Below are positions 1 to 8,700 of a stretch of 64,000 nt of DNA, piece by piece. Every line of letters begins with the position of its first letter. Position 1 is the first letter of the stretch. The position numbers were made by a program, and so were the translations under genes. The stretch comes from Synechococcales cyanobacterium C42_A2020_086 (GTDB taxonomy: Bacteria > Cyanobacteriota > Cyanobacteriia > Elainellales > Elainellaceae), in assembly GCA_015272325.1 (NCBI GenBank), contig JACYLU010000031.1, positions 1-64,000 on the forward strand. Reading direction: 5' to 3'. A model generated the notes under the pieces. That model worked only from the letters and a program-made list of their open reading frames with translations, searched no databases and was not told the DNA's origin.

Positions 1-41
1 GATGGCTCCGTTAAGTCCAACCTGCGGTCCCTTTTTCATTC

Positions 42-944
42 ATGCAACAACGCCAGACTTCTGCTCAAGAAGCAGTAACACTTTTTAATGGTATTGGATT
101 ACCTTTAGCAATTCTTGGAGAGCCAAAACCTGCTCAAACTCGTTTCTACACAGCAAAGGACAAAAAGGGTACACCCATTGAGCAAGGAGCAGCAAAAGAA
201 TACGGTTACGAAACCTCAGAGAGAGGTTTGCGGGGTCGTAAGGTTTATCCTCATCACGCTACATTACCCGAAGGCTATTGGGCTGACCCAACAGAAGATC
301 GAACCAATCAACAAATCAATGGTCATTACCAAGAATATCGTCGTCCTAGCGGTGAAAAAGAACGCGATTCTCAAAATAAATCTATCAAAGGCTGGGTTAA
401 TCCGCAGACTGAGTTCAGCTTTGATGTCGATGTAGTGAATTTATCTACCGTTGAATTAGGAGCTTTACTCTGGCTGTTGAGTTTGCCAGAAAATGCTTAT
501 CATCGACTAGGCGGAGGAAAGCCACTTGGTTTTGGCAGTGTTCGTCTTGATATTGACTGGGCAAAGAGTGATTTACGCAGTGGAGCAAATTGGCAGCAGT
601 TCTATCAAAACCTGACCAGTACCACTAAGCCTGCTATTAATCCAGACGAAGTTATAAAAGAGTATAAAAATTCAGTTGAATCTGCTTACAAATCTGATTT
701 TGATAATGTTTCTTTCATCGCTGCATTTTGCCGTTATGCCAAAGGTTTTGAAGATGGCTTGCCTGTTCACTATCCTCGTATCAGTCAGCAAATTGACCCA
801 GAAGGGAAAAACTATGAATGGTTCACCAATAATGAAGCTGGTGAAGGTTTGAGTTTACCTAGTCTAGTTGATGATAAGAGCCTATTGCTAAATCCACGAT
901 CGGGCAAGAAATCTAATCCATCAAATAGAGCTTTGCAACGATAG
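42..944 (+). CDS. CRISPR-associated RAMP protein, C-terminal part (TIGR03986-like)
   Basis: The product (300 residues from this ATG) resembles the C-terminal half of type III CRISPR RAMP-superfamily proteins of the TIGR03986 kind, which bind crRNA or line the effector complex backbone. The visible sign is the glycine-rich RAMP loop LGGGKPLGFGSV at residues 156-167, preceded by a GEPKPAQTRFY stretch near residue 26. Family members are usually about twice this long, and the same frame is closed by a TAA at 12-14. So the N-terminal half is missing, frameshifted, or encoded outside the window. The CARF gene 47 bp downstream on the same strand fits a type III locus tail. The coding sequence is AT-richer than the housekeeping genes further right, which fits an acquired module. 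Family placement is from motif memory and is moderately sure; whether it is functional is open. Confidence 0.65.
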   Translation: MQQRQTSAQEAVTLFNGIGLPLAILGEPKPAQTRFYTAKDKKGTPIEQGAAKEYGYETSERGLRGRKVYPHHATLPEGYWADPTEDRTNQQINGHYQEYRRPSGEKERDSQNKSIKGWVNPQTEFSFDVDVVNLSTVELGALLWLLSLPENAYHRLGGGKPLGFGSVRLDIDWAKSDLRSGANWQQFYQNLTSTTKPAINPDEVIKEYKNSVESAYKSDFDNVSFIAAFCRYAKGFEDGLPVHYPRISQQIDPEGKNYEWFTNNEAGEGLSLPSLVDDKSLLLNPRSGKKSNPSNRALQR

Positions 945-990
945 CTAGTACACAGCAGTATTAATTTCTGTATACCAGTAGGTAAACATT

Positions 991-2103
991 ATGGCTAAAA
1001 CAATTATTTGCTCGGTTGGCACCAGTGCATCAAAGAAGCTGGGGATTCATCCCAAAAAATTAGAGGATTGGGTGAACCAACAGGACAACCTTGAAGATGC
1101 TGCCCAAAAGATGTTTCAAAGCTTCGCCAGTTTTGAGCCAACGGATGAGAATTTGAGAGACAATCTTTCAGCCGAAATCCACTCATTAGTCAGAATCGGT
1201 ATTGATGTCAGCGATCGCGTTCTTTTATTTGCTTCAGAAACTCCGGATGGGCATTGCTGCGCTCTGGCTGTGAAGCATTACTTGGAGCAGTATTGGCCTA
1301 GAACGATCGTTGAGGTTGAACCTATCAACGGCTTACAAGTTAACGATGCTAGCCGCTTTAGGAACCAGGGCGTTGTAGAGTTTATCAAGAAAGCCCTCGC
1401 CGCTATTGATGCTTATGGCAATGTGATTTTGAACCCAACTGGTGGATATAAGGCACTGGTTCCCTATACCGTTCTGCTTGGCATGATCAAAGGGGTCAAG
1501 TGTGACTATATCTTTGAACAATCAACCAGTTTGCTGGAGTTACCGCCTTTACCTTTAGAATTTAACAAATCCCAATTTGAAGCTTATAAAGATCTCTTTG
1601 AAGATATTGAGCGTGATAGTGCTGTCTCAAAATCTAAATGGGAACAGCGTGTCCCCTATGAAGAGCGTCCCTGGTTTGAGCCGTTAGTTGAAATCAGTGG
1701 TGATAATGTCACCCTTTCTGCGGTTGGCTTTCTATTCTTAGATATCATTCGCAAACCCACGGCTTTAGTCCCGTTCCTTTCACAAAAAGCGATTAAAGAG
1801 ATTTTTAAAGATCTGGCACCTCTTGATGATTGCGATCCTTTCCGTTTCTTGCTGCGAGTTTCTCAGTCCGATCAGGCGTTTCAACAAGCTGTTCATCTTA
1901 ATCAAGACTCTGGGCTTTACTGGCTCAAACCGGGGAGAACTACCGATCGCTATTTAGTCTCCAAGGAAGGATGGCGATTGCTCGTTTGGAGGGCGATTCG
2001 CGAAGATCAGATTGGAGCGCAATATCCCGCTAAAGTTGTGGTGAACCCTGATAGGGACAGAAGTAACTATGCACCCTTTATGCGAATGGAGTATGTGAAC
2101 TAA
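991..2103 (+). CDS. CARF-domain CRISPR accessory protein (APE2256/TIGR02619-like)
   Basis: A 370-residue protein with an N-terminal CARF (CRISPR-associated Rossmann) fold. It opens with a beta strand (KTIICSVGTS) and carries the signature NPTGGYKAL at residues 148-156, the segment that contacts cyclic oligoadenylate in this family. CARF proteins are ancillary effectors switched on by the second messenger made by Cas10 in type III interference. No R-x4-6-H HEPN ribonuclease motif is visible, unlike Csm6/Csx1. The last ~100 residues contain GRTTDRYLVSKEGWRLLVW, whose pattern recalls RelE/ParE toxins, so a CARF-RelE mRNA interferase is possible but unproven. It lies 47 bp after the RAMP fragment and probably shares its transcript. 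The start ATG is the natural N-terminus of the Rossmann strand. Confidence 0.8.
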   Translation: MAKTIICSVGTSASKKLGIHPKKLEDWVNQQDNLEDAAQKMFQSFASFEPTDENLRDNLSAEIHSLVRIGIDVSDRVLLFASETPDGHCCALAVKHYLEQYWPRTIVEVEPINGLQVNDASRFRNQGVVEFIKKALAAIDAYGNVILNPTGGYKALVPYTVLLGMIKGVKCDYIFEQSTSLLELPPLPLEFNKSQFEAYKDLFEDIERDSAVSKSKWEQRVPYEERPWFEPLVEISGDNVTLSAVGFLFLDIIRKPTALVPFLSQKAIKEIFKDLAPLDDCDPFRFLLRVSQSDQAFQQAVHLNQDSGLYWLKPGRTTDRYLVSKEGWRLLVWRAIREDQIGAQYPAKVVVNPDRDRSNYAPFMRMEYVN

Positions 2104-2152
2104 CTGTGGTAAAGTAGCTCGATTTTTTTATTTCACACCTGGAGCATCAGCC

Positions 2153-2812
2153 ATGACAGTCACAATTGGAGAGATTATCCGCAATGGGGTGCTACTCGAT
2201 ATGAAAAGCTCGACCAGTCAATCAATTGATGCCCATCCCTTACCAACATGCAATGCTATGTCAACTGCGACTAAACTCACCTTCGACGAATATCTCCGTT
2301 ATGAAGACGGCACTGATAGTCGGTATGAACTAGAAGATGGAGACCTGATCTTAATGAATCCACTGATCGGTCTTCATGCTCTCATCATTCGCTTTCTCAG
2401 CAACACACTGGAGGCTGAAATCAAGCGCCTCAATCTTCCCTGGGCCGCCTTACAGGTTCTCGGCATTCGGACAGCCCCCCGGCGATCGCGCTTGCCTGAT
2501 TTATCGGTTGTGCCCCTGGAGGTGGTGCGGGAATACCGAGATCAATCGGTGGTTGTTGAAGCGGGCGTTCTGTTAGTGATTGAGGTGGTCAGCCCAGAAT
2601 CCAGTAAACGAGACTGTCGCTTCAAGCGAGCAGAATATGCAGCGTTTGGCATTCCTGAATACTGGATTGTTGACCCGATGGAACAAAAAGTGACCGTACT
2701 GCAATGGGTTGAGGGACTCTATGAAGATCAGGCGTTTCAAGGAGAAGATTTGCTTCACTCAATGCTATTCCCTGAATTGTCTCTTGCACCAAATCAAATT
2801 TTTTATCAATGA
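2153..2812 (+). CDS. Uma2 family (DUF820) putative restriction-like endonuclease
   Basis: The 219-residue product shows the Uma2/DUF820 pattern common in cyanobacteria: TFDEYL, then YELEDGDLILMNP, RLPDLSVVP, LLVIEVVSPESSKRD and AEYAAFGIPEYWIVDP. The central D...E-V-x-S block matches the PD-(D/E)XK nuclease fold; cellular role is unknown for the family. Start 2153 has a GGAG ten bases upstream. An internal ATG at 2258 (MSTATKLTFDEYL) is where most family members begin, so the first 35 residues may be an extension or untranslated. It sits 50 bp after the CARF gene, but Uma2 genes occur everywhere in cyanobacterial genomes, so no functional link to CRISPR should be assumed. Confidence 0.88.
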   Translation: MTVTIGEIIRNGVLLDMKSSTSQSIDAHPLPTCNAMSTATKLTFDEYLRYEDGTDSRYELEDGDLILMNPLIGLHALIIRFLSNTLEAEIKRLNLPWAALQVLGIRTAPRRSRLPDLSVVPLEVVREYRDQSVVVEAGVLLVIEVVSPESSKRDCRFKRAEYAAFGIPEYWIVDPMEQKVTVLQWVEGLYEDQAFQGEDLLHSMLFPELSLAPNQIFYQ

Positions 2813-2913
2813 TTGCGGTCTTTGGGCGAGTAGATTTGATGAATTTGGGCGATGGTCCTCCGCACCGTCCGGAAGGCGATCGCGTTTAGAGTGGGTGAAG
2901 CAAAATAGATGAT

Positions 2914-3081
2914 ATGCCAAGTAAACAGCCAACAAACAAACAGGAAGAGAGCAGGCAACAGGTCATGATTGCTATTGCCTAGTGTTTTGCCTGGGGAGGC
3001 GAGCGCGAGCCTCAGTTCTCACTTTCGACTCTCCAACAAATGGTGCAGGCATTACGAGCCGGAGAGCCAGATCCTGATTGA
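2914..3081 (+). pseudogene. Small broken ORF truncated by IS insertion
   Basis: One reading frame runs from an ATG at 2914 to a TGA at 3079-3081, interrupted only by a TAG at 2980-2982. The first part encodes MPSKQPTNKQEESRQQVMIA, and after the stop the frame continues with a basic/acidic stretch ending QQMVQALRAGEPDPD. The terminal stop codon lies inside the left inverted repeat of the adjoining insertion sequence, so the original 3' end was replaced by the element. I do not recognise the family. The even codon use after the internal stop suggests decayed coding DNA rather than chance, but this is weak. Confidence 0.35.
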
Positions 3082-4363
3082 CTGACAAAACTGCTTAGGG
3101 GTGAAACGTAGATTGGGAGGGAAGCAGAGCTTGATTTAGGCTGGTAAGTAACTACACAAATCAGTCAAATCAATGGCTCGTACTTCCCGACTCTATGATG
3201 CGTTGAATGATTTTCTGCGTCAATGTGACATCCAATGGCAAGATATCCGTCACCTGAAAACGCTTCGCTGGATGATGGTCGGTATGATCCAAAGCCAGAA
3301 TGTCCATCTCAATGGGTTTGGAGTGTATGTAGTGAGTCGCACCCAGTTCCCTCAGTCCCACCAACGACGGTTTCGACGGTGGCTGTCGAATCGAAGAATG
3401 GATGTGGTTTCTGCCCATCACATCCTGATCCAACAAGCACTGTCCCAGTGGACGTGTGAACGACTGTATTTGAGCTGAGATACAACTTTGGTGTGGAATT
3501 GTTTCTGTATCGTCTGGGTCGGGGTGGTGTATCGGGGCAGGACGGTTCCGGTGGCTTGGCGAGTCGTGGTGCAACCGAGTAGCCCAGTACGACTATGGAC
3601 GATTCAAAGAGTATTGCGGCAAGTAGAACGCTTGATGCTGGATGACGTTGCCATTGTATTGCTGGCAGACCGAGGCTTTGCCGATGGCAAGCTGATGACG
3701 TATTTACGGGAGAATCTGGGTTGGCATTTTCGGATTCGCATCAAACGCTCGTTTCAGTTTCAACTAGAGGGAGAGTGGCGCAAGGTATCGTCGGTGCAGT
3801 TGCAACCGGGGCAAGCTTACTTCACTCCACAGGTATCTGTGGGTAAAACCAAACTCTATGCCAACATCTATCTTGCCTTGGCCCATGACAGGCCAAGTGA
3901 TGAAGACTGGGTGATTGTCAGTGACGAACCAACGACCCTGCAAACTTTCGCTCAATATCGCTTGAGGGTTTGCGTGGAAGAATCATTTTTAGACCTCAAG
4001 TCCAATGGTTTCAACCTTGAAGCATCCAGACTACGAGACAAGTTTGCTTTATCTCAACTATGTGGTGTCATTGCCCTGACAATGTTGTTTCTGGTGCTCC
4101 AAGGTGTGCAAGTCGTCGTATCCGGCAAACGCCGTCAAGTCGATGCTCACTGGAATAGGGGCATGAGTTATCTCAAAATGGGTTGGAACTGGATTCGCCT
4201 TGCCATCACCCAGCAACGGAAGATACAGGTTTATCCGTTCCTCTCAAGTCTGCCCGACCCTCAACCTGCTATTGCTTCCAAGCGACAACACAATCATGCC
4301 TTCGAACGTGAATTCACCGTTCTCAGCCGCTTTCCAGCTTCTTAGTTTTGTCAGTCAAGCAGG
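3073..4363 (+). mobile_element. IS4-family insertion sequence (decaying)
   Basis: The element is bounded by imperfect 20-bp inverted repeats, 3073-3092 and 4344-4363, reading CCTG[A/C]TTGACTGACAAAACT from both ends (the inner 15 bp TTGACTGACAAAACT are identical). Between them is a single transposase frame with the IS4 Y-x2-R-x3-E-x6-K signature. No convincing target-site duplication flanks the repeats, so exact ends are uncertain by a few bases. The left end cuts into the small broken gene at 2914-3081. Confidence 0.8.
3173..4345 (+). pseudogene. IS4-family transposase with internal stop codon
   Basis: Two open stretches (3173-3478 and 3479-4345) are in the same frame, separated only by a TGA at 3476-3478. 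Read through, they give a ~390-residue DDE transposase: the first catalytic Asp is in DTTLVWN directly after the stop codon, the second in LLADRGFADG, and the Glu lies in YRLRVCVEESFLDLK, a perfect Y-2-R-3-E-6-K IS4 signature. The stop falls one codon before the first catalytic Asp, where relatives have Leu-Asp, so a TTG-to-TGA-type change is likely. The N-terminal piece would be a DNA-binding fragment without catalysis. Probably inactive unless read through or complemented in trans. Confidence 0.85.
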
Positions 4364-4943
4364 CCCCTGCCCTGTTTGGGCTTCGAGCGACGATAAGCCA
4401 AACCCCTCTCCTGGTAAAGCGTTCAGAGACTTTTGCGTAATGCATAGCCCAGAGCGGGAGAGGGGCTTTGAGAGACCAAGCTGTTTTAGGTTGTGGAGGC
4501 TCCTGTGTTTTACAGCCTCTCTCCCAGAGTAGGAAAGGGGCTTTGAGAGACTCCGAGGTTCACTCCCCTGCTCCCTAGGTGCTATTGAGTGAATATTTAG
4601 AAAGATTTAGAAATAGAAAAGATTGAGAGAGCTGCCGGCACTGTGACAGTTCCCAGAGAACTAATCAAGAGAACTCGAAAGAGGCAGAATCTTCCGATGC
4701 ACCTTGTCGGTTCTCCTCGGCAGACCTCGTATTAAGAATCATACTGGCGCGTCAATCTCCCAAGACTCAGGCTCTAGAATTGAGATGGAGACAGGGACGG
4801 ATCTCCAAAACAGGTGGTCTTTTAACTCGACGATCTTTTGACTCGGCAACGCATCAGAAGCGAATCAAGAGCGCATCAAATCAAGTTGGCAGCAACTGTG
4901 ACTGTTCGGAACAAGACTCTTTGAAACAAAAAAGGAGATAGCG
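4364..4943. other. Non-coding gap after the IS element
   Basis: No supported gene. The left part contains a cyanobacterial-style palindromic dispersed repeat (see 4448-4550); CCCCTCTCC near 4402 can pair with GGAGAGGGG near 4458. The remainder (about 4560-4930) shows no recognisable RNA gene or coding frame; it must contain the promoter of the small gene at 4944. Confidence 0.5.
4448..4550. repeat. Two copies of a 28-bp dispersed intergenic repeat
   Basis: CCCAGAGCGGGAGAGGGGCT plus TTGAGAGA at 4448-4475 recurs with a few changes at 4523-4550, 75 bp later. The GAGAGGGG core is complementary to CCCCTCTCC upstream, giving a hairpin. It resembles the palindromic intergenic repeats common in cyanobacterial genomes; function unknown. 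Confidence 0.6.
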
Positions 4944-5120
4944 ATGAAATCCATTCAGTTGAAACTTCTGGTTTATTGGAAAATCCTGAGATACTTCTTT
5001 GATGGGCTGCTGCAATTTTTGGGTGAGCCGATCGGTAGAATCTTTGGTCCAGACGACAATTCCTATCCCGAAATTGGTGTACAGCCCTATGAAGGGGAGT
5101 ATTACTCCCAATGGGAATAA
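4944..5120 (+). CDS. Small conserved-looking cyanobacterial protein, 58 residues
   Basis: A short frame with a strong ribosome-binding site AAGGAG at 4932-4937, six bases before the ATG. The product begins MKSIQLKLLVYWKILRYFF, an amphipathic or membrane-associating N-terminal helix, and ends with an acidic, aromatic tail containing YPEIGVQPYEGEYYSQWE. Short cyanobacterial hypotheticals with a Y-P-x-x-G-x-Q-P-Y tail exist, from memory; their function is unknown. It precedes the TIGR03792 gene on the same strand by 48 bp and could share a transcript. Confidence 0.7.
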   Translation: MKSIQLKLLVYWKILRYFFDGLLQFLGEPIGRIFGPDDNSYPEIGVQPYEGEYYSQWE

Positions 5121-5127
5121 GCGACGT

Positions 5128-5155
5128 TTGGGAGATACTGATTGGGAGATACCGA
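5128..5155. repeat. 14-bp tandem duplication
   Basis: TTGGGAGATACTGA is followed immediately by TTGGGAGATACCGA, one mismatch, in the gap between the 58-residue gene and the TIGR03792 gene. It is one of many such short duplications in this window. Confidence 0.85.
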
Positions 5156-5168
5156 TAGGAAATACCGC

Positions 5169-5630
5169 ATGATAGCAACACCTTTAATCCATCACCTCAA
5201 GCACTTGCGATTTTGGAACAGAGAGCTTTGTTGGGTCGCGTTGTTAGTTGGGGTGGTGCTGGAGGTGCTTTTGTGTCCTGCTGTTGCCTTAGCTCAACCC
5301 ATAGACCTTTCTGATACCGTCCCTGCGATCGAGTGGCTCAAGTTCTCAGTTCCCTCAGAGCAGCAGGCTCGGTTTATCGAGCAAGATGCCGCTATTTGGA
5401 CGCCGGTCTTGGCTAGCTATCCCGGGTTTGAAAGCAAAGAAGTCTGGACGAATCCTGATCGTCCCGATGAATTAGTGCTGGTGATTCACTGGGCCAGTTT
5501 TGAGCAGTGGCAGGCAATTCCCGCGGATGTTCTCGATCGCACAACGCAGCAATTTCACCAAGCTATGGGAACGGAATACAGTCCAGAATCAGTTGGATTT
5601 CGGTTAGCGTGGTCTTCAGAGAAACCATAA
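5169..5630 (+). CDS. TIGR03792 family cyanobacterial protein
   Basis: From the ATG at 5169 the product is about 153 residues. An N-terminal hydrophobic segment ending ...LCPAVALAQP looks like a cleavable signal peptide. The mature part (AIEWLKFSVP, RFIEQDAAIWTPVLASYPGF, EVWTNPDRPDELVLVIHW, QWQAIP) matches the TIGR03792 family of uncharacterised cyanobacterial proteins, which resemble small ferredoxin-fold (ABM-like) domains. A start nine codons upstream at 5142 would place charged residues before the signal and is less likely. Exported or lumenal location is inferred from the signal; no biochemical role is known. Confidence 0.82.
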   Translation: MIATPLIHHLKHLRFWNRELCWVALLVGVVLEVLLCPAVALAQPIDLSDTVPAIEWLKFSVPSEQQARFIEQDAAIWTPVLASYPGFESKEVWTNPDRPDELVLVIHWASFEQWQAIPADVLDRTTQQFHQAMGTEYSPESVGFRLAWSSEKP

Positions 5631-5736
5631 AAGAAACCATAGCTGTACTGCCTTGCCTTCAGAATTGAATTCAAAATTTAGTTGAATTCATTGGATTAAA
5701 AGTTTACGAGCCGCTTGCTGCGGTGTTGGTCCTACA

Positions 5737-8700
5737 CTACACGGTTACGCCTTCTAGGGCTTCGTCGGTGAGGTCATAGAGCTGGCGGAGTCGTTCGAGT
5801 TTGTCGGGTTCGGGATGCCAGTAGCCGCGACCGTGAGCTTCCAGCATCCGGCCGACAATATTGCGAAAGGCCTCGGGATTGGCGCGGCGGAGCTTCTCGG
5901 CCATGGCTGGATCAAGCGCATAGGTGTCTGCTGCCTGATCGTAGACCCAGTTGTCTTTGAACTCGGCCGTACCCGCCCAGCCAATCAGTGCCGTCATTCG
6001 CTGCGAGATTTCGTAAGCACCGCCCGAGCCTTGGGCCGCCATCGCCTCTGCCCACTTGGGGTTGAGCAGTTTAGTGCGGTATTCCATGCGCAGCAGATCT
6101 TCCAAATTGCAGGGCGTCGTGTCCTTCGAGAAGCTTTCCACAAAGCTCGCTGTGACTTTTTTGCCGCGCTGCATTTCGGCGGCTTTCTTGAGTCCACCCG
6201 TATTGGCGTAGTATTCTTGAATATCCGTTAAGCCATATTCGACAGAGTCGATCTGCTGCACAACCCGCTCGCAGCTTTGCAGCAAGGTCTTCAGCACTTC
6301 CGGTCGAGCTTGTCCCTTATCGTGCCGACCATAGCTAAAGGTATTGCGCCCCTGCCAAGTTTCCCCTAGCTCCTCACCCGATTCCCAGTTGGCATCCACT
6401 ACGCGATCGTTCACCAGAGAACCAAAATCGCCGGCCGGATTGGAGAACAAGCGAGCTGAAGTATTCTCTACTCCCTGCATCTGTAATGCTAACGCATGCT
6501 TGCGAATAAAATTCAGATCTTCAGGCTCATCGGCTGTGCTAGCCCGCTGAAATAAATCATCTAGTAACTCGATAATATTCGTAAAGCTGTCGCGGAAAAT
6601 CCCTGAGAGATTCGCCAAAACATCAATGCGGGGATGATCCAATTCCGACAACGGTTTTAGCTCGTAGCGTACAATGCGCCCTGTACTTTCTTTGATGGGT
6701 TCCGCACCCACTAATTCCAGTAGGATTCCCAAGGATTCTCCTTTGGTTTTGATGGCATCGAGTCCCCAGAGCATCACAGCCACGGTTTCTGGAAAGGTGC
6801 CCTGCTCTTCTAAATGTTGAGTGATGATCTTGCGGGCAATCTCACGGCCGCGTTCGTAGGCAGCGGGGGAAGGCATGCGGTAGGGGTCGAGGGCGTGAAT
6901 GTTGCGTCCTGTGGGCAGAACGCCAATGCCATCGCGCAGCAGGTCACCACCGGGTGCAGGCGGAATGTATTCACCGTTCAAGCCGCGCAGTAGGTTTGTC
7001 AGCTCATCGGTGGTTTGGTTGAGCAAGCTCCGGATGGTGAGGGCTTCATCGATCTGAGCTACTCGATCTGCATCGAGGTGAGTATCTGATCGGCCGCGCC
7101 GCAGATGGGTTTCGTAGGCAGCCAGTGCCGTCGCCTGATCACCGCCATTGGCAATTGCGGACAGTACGCCCTCGGGCAGTGCTTCTCCAAAGTAAGCCTG
7201 CAAATAGCGGTACAGTTCATCGGGCGTTGGTGGTTCTCCTAAGACATGCAGCCCCGAGGAAAACAGGCGATTTTCCAGAACTTGCAGGTAGTCGTAAAGC
7301 TGCACTAAGTAATCATTAAAAGCGTGTTGGCTAAACAGGCGAATGTTTTCTAAAGAGAACTCGATGCCCAGCCGCTTAGCCTCACCGAAGGGGCAATCTG
7401 CCTCTAGACCCGTATCCAAAATCTTCTTGCAAATCGCCTCCTTGAGGGCATAGTTTTTCTCCGGGTCTTCGCGGTACTCGCTGATTAGCTCGCGTAGGGC
7501 CACCAGCTCTTTGTAAAGCCCAGCTCGACCGTAGGGCGGCACATTGTAGGAGATCAGCGTTCCGTAACCGCGCCGCTTTGCCAGAATCGACTCCGAGGGA
7601 TTGTTGGCGGCGTAGAGGTAGAGATTGGGCAGATTACCCAGCAAAATATCCGGCCAGGAATAGCCTGTATTCCCCAGAGGTGAGCCGGGCAGCCACTCGA
7701 CGGTGCCGTGCATACCGAAGTGAATCACCGCATCGGCTTGAAAGTCGTTTTGCAGCCATTTATAGAAGGCAGCATATTGAGGATGGGGGGTCAGATCGCG
7801 TTCGAACATCAGCCGCATCGGATCGCCGGCCAGTCCTAGGGGGGGTTGGACGCCAATCCAGATCTTGCCCAGCGACACACCGCCGAGCAGATACTGCGAC
7901 TCCTCGGGAGCATCGCCATTTTCTAGCGTGCGAATGCCGGTTTTGCTGAGCGACTGCCACTGGTGCTGAATGCGGGACGTCAGCAGGTAGCCCAGCCAGT
8001 GCTCTAGGGTTTTGACAGTCACCGTTGTCGTGGCGGCTGGATTGGAGGGATCCGGCAACCGCTCGTCTGCGGCTTTCACCTGCTGAATCAGCTCCTCGCC
8101 GTCGCTGGGAATCTCGCCCACATCGTAGCCTTGGTCGCGCAGCGCCTGCAGCAGGTTGATCAGCGACTTGGGTACATTCAGTAATGCAGCCGTTCCCGTT
8201 GCCCCATAGCCCGGCGGAAAACCATAGAGGAGAATGGCAATTTTGCGCTCTGAAGGGGGCTTCTGCCGCAGAGCAACCCACTGCCGCACCCGCCTCGTCA
8301 GCCGCTGCACCCGTTCCGGCACCAGATAAATCCGGTCGCCCACCAAACCTCCTAGGGGAATGGTATCGATGGCTCCATCTAGCTCTGGCAGGGCATACAA
8401 CACCACGCTCTGCAAACCGCCGACTCCTCGCCGCGTCCAGGAATAGATATCTTGAATCAGCAGTGGAGCCGCCACGAAATAGGGGACATTCTTGGCACTG
8501 AGGATGCGCTTGGCTACTTCTACCTGCCGTCCAGCCTCCATTGATCCTGCCGGACCACCCACCAGCGGAAAGCCGATCGTGGAAACAATGGCATCCACCG
8601 AAACTGCCTCTGCCGACAAAGAGGATACCTCCACCGTACCTTGCCGCCGCTGCTGCTGTTCGTAGTCGGTCGTCAGCCAATCTCGCACTGCCACATGCGC

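Noticed and set aside
1-2900. CRISPR array near the cas-like genes
   Set aside because: No regularly spaced direct repeats of 28-40 bp are visible here or elsewhere in the window; all repeats found are shorter and directly adjacent.
7760-8680. 306-codon minus-strand frame
   Set aside because: It lies in another frame of the chelatase gene; Arg/Gly-rich composition and no family motif mark it as a shadow.
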